Origin: Phycisphaerae bacterium
GTDB taxonomy: Bacteria > Planctomycetota > Phycisphaerae > UBA1845
Reading direction: 5' to 3'
Assembly (NCBI GenBank): GCA_021604825.1
Contig: BQJS01000041.1
Coordinates: 1-26,485 of the forward strand
Length of the DNA: 26,485 nt
The notes beneath the pieces were generated by a model. The model was not told the DNA's origin, made no database searches, and worked only from the letters and a program-made list of their open reading frames with translations. The translations under genes were made by a program, and so were the position numbers. This document shows positions 1-9,142 of the stretch, piece by piece. How positions within the stretch are numbered: the stretch's first letter is position 1; every line of letters begins with the position of its first letter.

Positions 1-37
1 GCATGCACCGGCGGCGGATCTTGTCCCTGTTGATGAC

Positions 38-2098
38 GTGGACCACACAAACGTGCCCACGACCAATGTCTCAGGGAATCCAGTCGAGACACCGATAGTC
101 TACGCGTGTCCGATCGCACCGGCAATGACGCGCCAGCGCAAGCGCGTGGTCCTGTACGCACGATACAGCACGGACCAGCAATCCCCTCGATCGATCGACG
201 ATCAGATTGCCAAATGCCGCGAATTCCTGGACACATTGGCACTCGGCGAAGTCGAAGTCATCGTCGTCACGGATGCGGCCATTTCTGGGGAACACACACG
301 TCGACCAGGAATCGATCGCGTATGGGAACTCATCGAGTCTGGGGGTTGCGATGTGCTGATCGCAGAAGATCTGTCCCGCCTTTACCGGCATTCAACACGG
401 GCGATGCAGCTGATCGAGAACGCCGTAGACGCCGATGTTCGCGTCATCGCGATCAATAGCAACATCGACACAGATGAGGATGAAAGCCGCTGGCGAATGG
501 GCAGCCACTTTGCCTCCATGAAAGCGGAGACAGACAACACTGAAACACGAAAGCGCATCGTGCGCGCCATGGAGGGACTCTGGCGCGATGGTTGCGCAGT
601 TGGGGCGCTGAAACCTGGCTACATTCGAACCCCTACGACACCGGCGACCGACCGCGAGCCCGCCAAGGGGCCGTTCCGCGATCAGAAGGACACCCGGTGG
701 ACACCGGTAATCGAGAAAGCATACGAGATGTGTGCCCAAGATGATATGCCTTGGATGATTGCGAACTATCTTACCGAAACTGGCTTTCCCAAGAGCAATC
801 GCGCTCGTCTGCCTGAATGGACGGAGACAAACGTGATCCGACTTATCCGCGATCCAATCAACCGTGGAGAGGAATCGTACCGCGTGCGCCGCAGCGTAAA
901 GAAATACTCGATCGGCAAGAGCGTTCAGATCCCTTCGCCTGCCAACGAAATTCTCTATCGTCAGATGCCGCACTTGGCTCATGTATCGCGCGCGCTGTGG
1001 CGCGCAGCGAATCAGGCGATCGATCAGCGCAACGTGAACACCAATCCGAGAACGGGAAAAAGTAACCCTCTTCATCATTCCAACCGCGACAGCCGCACTG
1101 CTCTCTCGGAGCTTTTCGTCTGCGGCGTCTGTGAAGCGAAGATGTACCGGCGCAGCACAATTTATCAATGCGCAGACTCTTGCCGCTTGAAAACCCTTCA
1201 TCGTGCAAATGGCAGCCGCTGCTGGAACCGTTGCACTCCGCAACGGGAAACAGTGCATCGCAATCTCGCCCGTTCGATCGTGGAGACATTGGTCTCACAA
1301 GCCGGTTACTTCGAGGCCCTGTGCGCGGAAGTCGTACGACTCGTCGAACAAGGCGCTCCCGAACTCGGTCGTCGACTCAAAGCGCTACAGGGCAAGGACG
1401 CTGAACTAAAACGGAAACGCGATAACCTTACGAAGGCCATTGAGGACGGCAACGATATTCCCCAACTCGTGGTTCAACTTCGTGATCGAGAACTTGAGTG
1501 GCAGAGAGTCCAAATGGAAATCGAAGAACTTGTTGCGCGAAGCCGAACGAAAGTCCCCATTCCAACGACTGATGACATCCGTAACATCCTCGACGATGCT
1601 CGGGCCAATCTTCTCGGCGATTTTGACTCTGAAGCCGCGCCACTATTGAAGCGTTTGATCGACGGGAAGATCCATGCCGTTCCGTACAGTCGGTTTGACG
1701 GCGATTCGCTGCATCTGCGCGCCCATTTCACGCTCAACACAGTTCGGCTCCTGCCCCAGGAATGGCAACAGTTGCTGAACGATCGGGCGAGTGACGAGTC
1801 CCTCGCCAGCGTCGTCATGAGCGCGGCTATGCCAGTGGTTGTGGACCTCCTCAAAGTACCCAAGCGGATCCAATACGCGAAGTCAATGTTCGAACTAGTC
1901 CAAGGGGGTCTCACACTGGCGGACGCTGCGCGGCGACTGGGGCTGCCTGAAACGACGGGCAACAAGGCCTATCGAACGGGGAAGGCAATGGCTGAGCAGG
2001 ACTTGGACGATGCTTACATAAGGGTGACCGACATGCCTGGCAGGCCGGGACATTGGCGTCCACACACTGATAAACCCGGCGTCTTTGACGCGGCGTGA
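38..2098 (+). CDS. Large serine recombinase (resolvase/invertase N-domain, recombinase domain, zinc ribbon, coiled coil)
   Basis: Site-specific DNA recombinase of the large serine family, which cuts and rejoins two DNA sites through a phosphoserine link to integrate or excise elements. The catalytic N-domain starts near residue 35 with VVLYARYS, giving nucleophile Ser44, and continues through an EDLSRLYRHS motif near residue 110. A recombinase domain follows, then a zinc ribbon from C362 and C365 (CGVC and further paired Cys to about residue 400) and a Lys/Glu-rich coiled coil at about 445-510, the usual order for the family. The C-terminal 90 residues include a helix-turn-helix-like stretch (LTLADAARRLGLPETT). 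The GTG at 38 is only one option: the frame is open to the left edge, so the gene may begin outside the window, while ATG at 125 gives a typical compact N-terminus. It sits at the left end of a nuclease-rich island and may be its mobility gene. Confidence 0.93.
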   Translation: MDHTNVPTTNVSGNPVETPIVYACPIAPAMTRQRKRVVLYARYSTDQQSPRSIDDQIAKCREFLDTLALGEVEVIVVTDAAISGEHTRRPGIDRVWELIESGGCDVLIAEDLSRLYRHSTRAMQLIENAVDADVRVIAINSNIDTDEDESRWRMGSHFASMKAETDNTETRKRIVRAMEGLWRDGCAVGALKPGYIRTPTTPATDREPAKGPFRDQKDTRWTPVIEKAYEMCAQDDMPWMIANYLTETGFPKSNRARLPEWTETNVIRLIRDPINRGEESYRVRRSVKKYSIGKSVQIPSPANEILYRQMPHLAHVSRALWRAANQAIDQRNVNTNPRTGKSNPLHHSNRDSRTALSELFVCGVCEAKMYRRSTIYQCADSCRLKTLHRANGSRCWNRCTPQRETVHRNLARSIVETLVSQAGYFEALCAEVVRLVEQGAPELGRRLKALQGKDAELKRKRDNLTKAIEDGNDIPQLVVQLRDRELEWQRVQMEIEELVARSRTKVPIPTTDDIRNILDDARANLLGDFDSEAAPLLKRLIDGKIHAVPYSRFDGDSLHLRAHFTLNTVRLLPQEWQQLLNDRASDESLASVVMSAAMPVVVDLLKVPKRIQYAKSMFELVQGGLTLADAARRLGLPETTGNKAYRTGKAMAEQDLDDAYIRVTDMPGRPGHWRPHTDKPGVFDAA

Positions 2099-2110
2099 CC
2101 CGGCGTGACC
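2091..2110 (+). repeat. 10-bp tandem repeat across the recombinase stop codon
   Basis: The decamer cggcgtgacc occurs twice head to tail and is followed by a run of cgg triplets. The first copy contains the recombinase stop codon. It lies between the intact recombinase tail and the decayed second tail, so it may mark slippage or the junction of a duplication. Confidence 0.6.
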
Positions 2111-2177
2111 CGGCGGCGGCGGTCGTCGCAGCCGGGTGTGCCGGTCGCCGCAGGTACGTTTTTATAGCTATCAGGTG

Positions 2178-2347
2178 CTCGTGGATGCGAAAAGCAGACA
2201 CGAAGCCTAACGTGACAATAGGCCTTGACGGGCAAGGTAATGCGTGAAATGGGACTGGGGGACGCGCACATGAGTGTGGAAGCGATGCCGAAGCGTCCCA
2301 GGCGATGTAAACCACATACCGACAAGCCTGATGTGTTCGTCGAGTGA
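2178..2347 (+). pseudogene. Decayed second copy of a serine recombinase C-terminus
   Basis: Noncoding today, but it translates to a diverged copy of the end of the preceding recombinase. In the frame ending at the TGA at 2345 it reads TGKVMREMGLGDAHMSVEAM and then PKRPRRCKPHTDKPDVF. The intact gene ends TGKAMAEQDLDDAYIRVTDM and then PGRPGHWRPHTDKPGVF. Over the last 19 aligned residues 12 are identical by eye. Similarity continues upstream at DNA level, with ctcgtggatgcg matching the LADAA codons, but a frame change and an in-frame stop interrupt it. It is the tail of a related, not identical, recombinase gene, either from a decayed tandem duplicate or from an older resident gene into which the present element inserted. 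Confidence 0.8.
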
Positions 2348-2654
2348 GAAACACTGGGCGAAAGCAGCATAGGACTCGGTGTACTACTCGCCTGAGCCTA
2401 CTTAGCATTCGGACATCCTGACGGATCCGTCAAGGATATGTGGCTTCCCAGCGGAAACAAGCGAACTGACCAAGATGAGCTTGAGGCCGAATTGGGGTGC
2501 ACTTGTGGATTCACGGGCGAAAATTCCACTCGCGGTCGAACCCGCAGTCGTAAGGAGAATTGAAGCATCGACGCAAAGTCATGCCAGCCGATAGAATGTG
2601 CCCAGCAGTTTCAGAGTCGTCGCTTCACATGTCCGATTACAGTGAGCTCGCACA
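2348..2654. other. Intergenic leader upstream of the first STAND gene
   Basis: No convincing gene is present. A 39-codon frame from ATG 2475 has no recognisable content. The stretch should hold the promoter for the following gene, but no clear -35/-10 pair stood out. It contains the palindrome at 2419-2432 and, at its end, a nine-codon ORF (ATG 2629, peptide MSDYSELAQ) whose TGA overlaps the GTG start of the next gene as GTGA, so it could couple translation. Confidence 0.4.
2419..2432. repeat. Perfect 14-bp palindrome, possible operator or recombination site
   Basis: TGACGGATCCGTCA is fully self-complementary. With one bulged base the symmetry extends to atcc on the left and ggat on the right. 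It lies between the recombinase remnant and the first STAND gene. A dimeric regulator or a recombinase could bind such a site, but nothing in the sequence decides between these or chance. Confidence 0.45.
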
Positions 2655-5600
2655 GTGACTGAACCAAACGCCGAATCGATCGGCGCCGATGAGAACGCCG
2701 CGGCACCACCATTCAACACCGGCGGTGGTGGATTCGAATACGAAGACTACATTGCGGCGCATGCAATGGCGGGGATCCTCACCGAGCTGCCACCGTTTGG
2801 GGAAGAACTGGGTACGGCCGACCGAATTGACTGGCAGGTGGACGCCCGCGATTGGCAATTTAACGATCTTCTTGTGACATGTGACACAGATCGCGGGCGT
2901 CGAATCGCTATATCGTGCAAGTCAGGGCGATATGTAACGAATAAGGGTTGGCCCGCAGAGGCGGTCGAACAAGTTTGGAAGCAGTGGATCCACGCTGGGC
3001 AAAATCCATTCGATCAGAAGAAAGATATCCTTGCGGTCGCGACAGGGCATCTCGCGCAAGACGCAAGGAACAAATGGGATCGGCTCCTTCAGGAGGCACT
3101 CGTCGGAGACTCGACGCGGTTCATGCAACGATACCAGAAGGCAGGGTCGTCCAGCAAAGTGGCGCGGGATCTCGTCGCCAGCTTGCGCTGCCCAGACCAT
3201 TTGGTCGATCAAATTAGCAATGAACAACAAGAACGCTTCAAGCTGATCCAGTGCTTGCGACTTTGGCACCGCGATGATTTGGCATCACATTCAGCACAAA
3301 GGGTGCAAGCAGTAGGATGGTGCCACCAGGCCCTGCAATCGAGCGACCGATCAGAGGCACAATCGCTTCACGCAGAACTTCTACGCATCTCATACATCCG
3401 ACGCTCGCGTGGTGGGACGATCACAAGACAGGAAATGGTCGCTTTGTTGGCGCCACAGTTCGCGCTCAAAACCGCACCATCGCATGAATCGTCATGGAGA
3501 AAACTGGACGCACATTCGGCGGAGCTACAAGCGGACATAGGCACTTCACTGAGAGATACTCTGTGCCTTGTTCGGCCAGAACTCTGGTCGGCAATTCGCA
3601 ACGCTGCCAAGCCCGGTGGTCTATTGGTGTTAGCGGGCGAATCCGGATCTGGAAAATCAGCGCTGGCCATTAGGCTTTGCCGATGTGTTGAACGCACACA
3701 ATGGCTTACTGCTAGCGATCTCGAATATACAACATTCACGAAAGTCGGTTCACAACTCGGCATCACGGCGGCATTGAACACCCTGGTGGGCGATGAATGC
3801 AGCGCCAACTCGCTCTTGGTCATCGATGGAGCCGAAAAACTTGGGCGAAACGGGCGGCACATCGCGGCACGCTTGATTGATGCAGCAATTCATGCAGTAC
3901 AACCCTGGCAGGTTGTGATGACAGCGCAGGAAGACGGTGTCGAGGCGCTCCGTCTGGAACTTGCCGAGATTTCGAAGAGCGAGGAACACGTCCAAACGAT
4001 TAATGTACGGTTGCTCAATGAAGATGAAGTTAGCGGATTACTTGGACCGTTAGGAATCGGGCTGACCGCTACAAAGTCGGGGGCCTTGGTTCGATCACTC
4101 CGGAATCTGAAGGTACTCGATTGGTTGGCACGAGCGTCGAAAATCAAGGTGCTGGAGAGTTTTCCGGACCTTGTCCGTGAAGTGTGGGCTGGATTTCTCG
4201 GCAATGACGATGAGGGAGTCCACGCCGAGGTGCTCAAGAAGCTGGGCAAAGAGGATGCGACACAAGTCGTTGGTGGAGCACCGAGTTCGACATTTCCCGA
4301 TGCTGCCGAGCAACGTGTGCTGGCCACGCTCATCCAGCGTGGGCTGATCAGTCGGCGTAAGCAAAGGCTGTTCTTTCGACACGACCTTCTTGGCGATTGG
4401 GCGCGTCTGCAGATTCTGATTGAATCAGGTGAGAACGCCATCGACACCCTTGAAGAACTATCGGTGTCGATTCGATGGAGACCGGCCTTCCGCTACTTCG
4501 CGGAGTGGCTGCTACATGGGGACGAAGCTGATCAAGAACGCCTTGCCTCGTTGTTGGTGGGCGAACCAGACAATCCGAATTCGATTACATTGTTGGAAGG
4601 ACTGTTTCGTTCGCCCGAATGTGGACCGATCGTTGCATCACTTCTTGAACACAATTCGTGGTTGAATCAGGATTCATTGGCCACGTTGCTAAGAACGTTT
4701 GTGTCCGTTGCGACGCGACCTTCCGACATTGGCCAACTATTTGCGAAAGAACATCCAGGAAGTGCCGCAATACGGGTCGCATTTCGTGTGCCGGTGCACG
4801 AACTCTGGCCGGGAATGATGGAAGCGCTGAATCCACGGGCCCACACGATCGCCAAAATAACGCCAATCAATCTGGGCTCCGTCGTTCGCAGCTGGCTTTC
4901 GGATGACGCAACAATAATGCGGCAGGCGGATATTGAGACGCATCGCTCTTGCGCGTGGCTTGCCGTCGAGGCTGCGAGGGAACTCCAAGCAGTAGTAGCC
5001 GAATCACCTCACATTTTGGGCGCTGGCCTGGGCATTCAACACACTTTTGAAGCGGCTCTGTTTGCTGCAACTTGGTTTCCAGATGAGGTGGCAGCACTTG
5101 CACTCGAACTGTCTGCGCGTCGACCGGAACCTCAGGCGGTCATTGATCGCGTAGAGGCAGAAAAGAAGCGGTCATCAAACGTTACAAAAGAGCGCCTCGC
5201 CCAATTAAGCCCTGACGAGATAACACGGATAGAAAATCGTCTCATTATGGCGCCGGTCGCAAATCGGCGTAGAGGGCCAATACCTGATGGGCCTTCCAAA
5301 CCGGTTCACGAGGCGTTCCGAAAGGCAGTGCTAGGAGCGGGCGTTATCGTTCGCTTGGCACGCAGTCGGCCCGATGCAGCTCAAGAAGTGTTGCTGGCAT
5401 GCTGCCTTGCAGATCCAAGTATGGACGATCCCAAGTATTCGAGTGTGGGTTTTGATGATCACACTGGAACCGTCAACCTGATTGACTGGTATCCGCCACT
5501 CCATCTTCGAGGCCCCTGGCTTGCGCTTCTGACACGAGCACCCGATCACGGACTCGATGCGGTCTTGCGACTCGTTAATGTTGGTACTTCGGAGTGGTTG

Positions 5601-8030
5601 CGTTTGAATACTGTATCGCCCGGTTACAAGAATTACGAAGAGGTCCAACGGAAGACCTCCGTCACCCTGAATATTGAGGGGAAGGATCGAGTATTCCGAG
5701 GCGACCAAAGTGTCTTTGGCTGGTACCGCGGACTTGGACGTGCAGGGAACATCGTTACTTCAGCGTTAATGGCGCTTGAGGCTTGGCTTTACCGTCTTGT
5801 GGAGAAAGACCTACCGATCGAGTGGGTTGTAAGGCGGGTTATGGATGCTGGATCTTCCGTTGCATTACTTGGCGTGCTGGCGGCATTAGGGCGCAAGCAC
5901 GATCGGCTTCTCAACGGCCTTCTCTGCTCGATTGTCTCTTGTTGGAGAATCCTTGCGTGGGACGAGCAGGTGGCGATGCAGGATGCCGTGCAATCGATTG
6001 GCCTGTATAGACTCCCAGCTATCGACAATATATTCGGTAAAGGAGCCGAACGATGGTCGGCACTTGCACACCGAAGAGCCAATTTGCCGCGGTTGATCGC
6101 AAAGAAACTGGCGTCGGGAGAGGTCGAGATTGTCAAGGCATGTGACGAGGCGCGGGCAAAATGGGCAGGAGAGCTCGACGCAAAAACCTGTCTGGACCCA
6201 GACAAGGTGGAACGCTTCATCGCACTATTTGATCCCCAGAATCTCGCGGTTGAAAAGCTGTCGGATGGACAGTTGGCGCTTTCCATAACTTGGCCTACTG
6301 AGCTTGCAGCAAAAGATGATGAACAGGGCGAGAGTTCAGATCCATCAATCGACGCGCTTGTGCTTCGCAAATCTTGTCGAGCGATACTGGACAATGCCAG
6401 AGATCTAACGGATGCGCAGGCCGAGTCGATCTGGTCACAGGCGACTACACTAACCTCACCGATGCAACCTGATGGTAACACTTCGACGGTGACAACAATA
6501 ACCGCACGTGCGGCAGTGGCCGCCGTGTTGGAGAACCACGCGAGTGGATGGTTGGATCGATTTCCGGAGCGCAGGTCCTGGTCTGAGTCAGCCGCGGTCA
6601 ACGCTACGCCGGAAGTGCGCGAGTTGTCCATCGAAACGCATGGTATGTCGGAATTCAAGGAACACGGCGAAGCCTTCACAGGCGCGTGGGCGGTGGCGCG
6701 CATTGCAGCGGGTGATACGAGGAAATCCGTCCGGCGAGCACTGGCGGAAGCGATGACGGTGAATGAGTATGTGGTCACAGGCCAAGTGCTTGCAGCTGGA
6801 CTGCGTCTGGCGGGGAAGATTCCTGGAGAGTTGGGACGACTATTCAACCTCGCCTGGCTCTGGGCAGCACTTTGCAATTTGTCCGGCGACGCCAGCCAAA
6901 CTGACACGCATAAAGTGAGAATCTCGACGGCGCGACGCAAGCGCCTCAGGCAGGCGTTTGTGCAAGGGCGGATCCCATGCGATCTCATTCCCTGGGACGA
7001 ATTACGACTCCGCGCTGCCAGAGTCTCCAGACGCGCTGAGCGCAGACGGCTCGCGGAGCGTTCTGCGTGGGGTTTGGTGGAGACACATGCTGAAGAGTTG
7101 TCTCTACCAAAGGTTTGGGGTGACTATGACGATCACGGCTTCAACTGGGGCGTGCTAGGAAGGATTGCCGAATCACAGCTCATAGTAGTGCAAACTTCAA
7201 ACGACCTTGCCTTGGAACCGCTTGGCGAGTTCGATCGTCGGCTCGTAGATTTGGCGGTTTGGACTATGAAGTGCGACCAAAGGCGGCGCCGGGGCAGTTC
7301 GAATTCGTTGCCCAACATGATGGATCGAATTGCGCTTAGTCGTGCCGCGACGATCATTGCGGCCCACGAGGACGAAGCGTACGCCATTGACATCTGGCGC
7401 GCACTGGCACCGCATCTTGTACATCACCGGTATTGGGTCGCGTCTTTTTTTAGCGAATGGTTTGAAATAGGTAGGAGGGAAGCGAATTCCACGGAACAGT
7501 TCTATACACGATGGCGGCTAATGATTGAACACACCGATGAACTTGCGGATTGGGATGCTCGAAAAGACGAAGGCTGGAATGACGTTGCCATCGCGAGGTC
7601 CGCGTTGCTGGGAATTCAGGACTGTGGCACCTGGCTTGTGTTGCCCGAGGACCGTCCGTTCATTAAACCACTGGTTGATCGTTATGCGGAATGGGCCAAG
7701 GCCTACGCCGGTGACGCATGGCGACTACGGGCATTGTGTCGCTTCCTTCAGTGCCCTAGCGCCGACGCCCTGCGTTTGCCGGCACTCACTTGGGTGTGCG
7801 AGGCACTGATGTTGTTGTCCGACTATCGGATGGCTGACAGTGAATTAATGGTTGAGATCGCGGAATTCTGCGTGACTGTTTGGTACCAAGAGAAAGATCG
7901 CGTGCTCGCAAACCGTGGAGCGCGAACGTCGCTCGTGGCGATTGTTCAACACCTTTCGCACCTTCGCGTGCAGGAAATCTTGGAACTCAGAGATGACGTT
8001 GAAGCAGCGATGGCTCAAGCGGAGCCGTGA
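2655..8030 (+). CDS. Giant PD-(D/E)XK-like nuclease-STAND NTPase, putative Avs-like defence protein
   Basis: A 1791-residue protein in three parts. The N-terminus opens with a Gly-rich GGGGFEYEDY motif (residues 23-32), then D71 in NDLLVTC and a beta strand ISCKS with K89. This fits a Cap4/DUF4297-like PD-(D/E)XK nuclease fold in which the usual E/Q before x-K is Ser. A P-loop NTPase follows, with Walker A GESGSGKS (328-335) and Walker B LLVIDGAE (D391). The remaining roughly 1200 residues are Trp/Leu-rich and look helical, as in the sensor parts of STAND proteins. Known Avs proteins use such sensors to detect phage proteins and then activate the nuclease. That role here is inference. GTG 2655 is the first start after an in-frame stop at 2643, the ribosome binding site is weak, and the next in-frame Met lies inside the nuclease domain. 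It converges on the small gene at 8130-8885. Confidence 0.85.
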   Translation: MTEPNAESIGADENAAAPPFNTGGGGFEYEDYIAAHAMAGILTELPPFGEELGTADRIDWQVDARDWQFNDLLVTCDTDRGRRIAISCKSGRYVTNKGWPAEAVEQVWKQWIHAGQNPFDQKKDILAVATGHLAQDARNKWDRLLQEALVGDSTRFMQRYQKAGSSSKVARDLVASLRCPDHLVDQISNEQQERFKLIQCLRLWHRDDLASHSAQRVQAVGWCHQALQSSDRSEAQSLHAELLRISYIRRSRGGTITRQEMVALLAPQFALKTAPSHESSWRKLDAHSAELQADIGTSLRDTLCLVRPELWSAIRNAAKPGGLLVLAGESGSGKSALAIRLCRCVERTQWLTASDLEYTTFTKVGSQLGITAALNTLVGDECSANSLLVIDGAEKLGRNGRHIAARLIDAAIHAVQPWQVVMTAQEDGVEALRLELAEISKSEEHVQTINVRLLNEDEVSGLLGPLGIGLTATKSGALVRSLRNLKVLDWLARASKIKVLESFPDLVREVWAGFLGNDDEGVHAEVLKKLGKEDATQVVGGAPSSTFPDAAEQRVLATLIQRGLISRRKQRLFFRHDLLGDWARLQILIESGENAIDTLEELSVSIRWRPAFRYFAEWLLHGDEADQERLASLLVGEPDNPNSITLLEGLFRSPECGPIVASLLEHNSWLNQDSLATLLRTFVSVATRPSDIGQLFAKEHPGSAAIRVAFRVPVHELWPGMMEALNPRAHTIAKITPINLGSVVRSWLSDDATIMRQADIETHRSCAWLAVEAARELQAVVAESPHILGAGLGIQHTFEAALFAATWFPDEVAALALELSARRPEPQAVIDRVEAEKKRSSNVTKERLAQLSPDEITRIENRLIMAPVANRRRGPIPDGPSKPVHEAFRKAVLGAGVIVRLARSRPDAAQEVLLACCLADPSMDDPKYSSVGFDDHTGTVNLIDWYPPLHLRGPWLALLTRAPDHGLDAVLRLVNVGTSEWLRLNTVSPGYKNYEEVQRKTSVTLNIEGKDRVFRGDQSVFGWYRGLGRAGNIVTSALMALEAWLYRLVEKDLPIEWVVRRVMDAGSSVALLGVLAALGRKHDRLLNGLLCSIVSCWRILAWDEQVAMQDAVQSIGLYRLPAIDNIFGKGAERWSALAHRRANLPRLIAKKLASGEVEIVKACDEARAKWAGELDAKTCLDPDKVERFIALFDPQNLAVEKLSDGQLALSITWPTELAAKDDEQGESSDPSIDALVLRKSCRAILDNARDLTDAQAESIWSQATTLTSPMQPDGNTSTVTTITARAAVAAVLENHASGWLDRFPERRSWSESAAVNATPEVRELSIETHGMSEFKEHGEAFTGAWAVARIAAGDTRKSVRRALAEAMTVNEYVVTGQVLAAGLRLAGKIPGELGRLFNLAWLWAALCNLSGDASQTDTHKVRISTARRKRLRQAFVQGRIPCDLIPWDELRLRAARVSRRAERRRLAERSAWGLVETHAEELSLPKVWGDYDDHGFNWGVLGRIAESQLIVVQTSNDLALEPLGEFDRRLVDLAVWTMKCDQRRRRGSSNSLPNMMDRIALSRAATIIAAHEDEAYAIDIWRALAPHLVHHRYWVASFFSEWFEIGRREANSTEQFYTRWRLMIEHTDELADWDARKDEGWNDVAIARSALLGIQDCGTWLVLPEDRPFIKPLVDRYAEWAKAYAGDAWRLRALCRFLQCPSADALRLPALTWVCEALMLLSDYRMADSELMVEIAEFCVTVWYQEKDRVLANRGARTSLVAIVQHLSHLRVQEILELRDDVEAAMAQAEP

Positions 8031-8129
8031 TCGATCAGGCTGAGTAATCGAAATGCGCTCTCCTCAACGCATCGCAGAGTAAATGGTTGCCTGCAGGCCT
8101 CTTGGTCAATTGCACGTGTCGCTGTTCAC

Positions 8130-8885
8130 TTAGGATTCAGTTACGTCCGGACGTTTCGGACGTCCGTATACGCGTTCAAAATCCAATTCATCTTCCTTCT
8201 GGCGCCGTTTCTTCGCTTTTCGTTTTTCTTCTCGTATGTTCCATGGAAAGTAGTGCATGGCTAGGATTCGACGACCCGTCGCGTATTCTTCTGAGAGCTC
8301 GTTCGCAATGGCTGTTGAAAATCCGACGTGGCGGAGATGAAATCTCACATCGTCAGGCCGAAGGATGCTTGAATATTGGTGTGCAACACGGACAAAATGC
8401 CAGAATTTCTTTCGCTCGAGCGGGTGTAGCGCTTTGGCCTTATGCCCAGTCCAAGTATTTGTTGCACTGATTGAGAATTGTTCAAACGCCTGAGCAAGCG
8501 ACCCACGTAGCGGGCGCCTCTTGTCTTTGGGCCGAAGAATCCGAATCTTGTAGCGAAGTATGTTGCCAACGATTTCAAAAAGTGGATCGACAAGTCTCTC
8601 CGCCCGTGAATACTGTTTGTCCGTTGCCAAACTTGGCTGGTCGCCCCATCGCTTTGCATGCATCGTAAATTGGATTCTGCCAGGTGCGTCGTGGCACGAG
8701 CGAAAGACCACCGCGAGGTCGTCGCCAATAAATTCGTGCCCAATGTACACTGCCGCGAAGAAGCGATCCGCACAAACGTTCTTTGTCTGGGGAGAATTCC
8801 AATCAATGGCCTTGGTGACGGCGGTGTGTAGGGCTGCAAAGAAGGTGTCGACATTCCTTACTTTCACATGGGGCGGCCAGTCCAT
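8130..8885 (-). CDS. Basic hypothetical protein between the two STAND genes
   Basis: A 251-residue protein I do not recognise. It has no signal peptide or membrane helix. It is rich in His, Trp and aromatic residues in the first two thirds (HEFIGDDLAVVF, KKFWHFVRVAHQYS). Near the C-terminus it has a strongly charged Lys/Arg/Glu run (REEKRKAKKRRQKEDELDFE), which suggests nucleic-acid or protein binding. ATG 8885 is preceded by an AGGG-like weak ribosome binding site. It lies 257 bases downstream of the second STAND gene on the same strand, so it may share its transcript, and its stop is only 99 bases from the convergent stop of the first STAND gene. A 10-bp palindrome at 8089-8098 and a 7-bp stem at 8143-8163 lie near this meeting point, but neither has a T-run. 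Its placement suggests an accessory role; no function can be given. Confidence 0.7.
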   Translation of the reverse strand: MDWPPHVKVRNVDTFFAALHTAVTKAIDWNSPQTKNVCADRFFAAVYIGHEFIGDDLAVVFRSCHDAPGRIQFTMHAKRWGDQPSLATDKQYSRAERLVDPLFEIVGNILRYKIRILRPKDKRRPLRGSLAQAFEQFSISATNTWTGHKAKALHPLERKKFWHFVRVAHQYSSILRPDDVRFHLRHVGFSTAIANELSEEYATGRRILAMHYFPWNIREEKRKAKKRRQKEDELDFERVYGRPKRPDVTES

Positions 8886-9142
8886 TGGCGTATTCCCTGT
8901 ATCAATTTCACGTCAGTGCGCCCGCGCACGCTATTATCGATCGGAATGCCTAGATACACTTTCCACCGGCGCAATTCCTGATCTGGACAACAAACATTCT
9001 GTTACTATGAAATATTCAATGAGTCTTGACGTCATTGGTCCCCATCGATGATATCTCCTCTGTCTGCGTGATTTGCCAGCACCTGTTCCATGTGCAACTC
9101 GGCAGGCCATTTAATGTCCAGAATGTCACCACCGAGTTCGTA

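Noticed and set aside
392..1258. 288-codon minus-strand ORF inside the recombinase gene
   Set aside because: It is antisense to a clear recombinase with catalytic and zinc motifs; the translation shows no domain and is a shadow of the sense codons.
5789..6988. 399-codon minus-strand ORF inside the first STAND gene
   Set aside because: It is Ser/Arg/Ala-rich low-complexity sequence typical of an antisense shadow, with no domain, and lies wholly inside the larger gene.
8089..8163. Palindromes between the convergent stops as a transcription terminator
   Set aside because: The 10-bp palindrome has no loop and the 7-bp stem lies inside coding sequence; neither is followed by a T-run on either strand.
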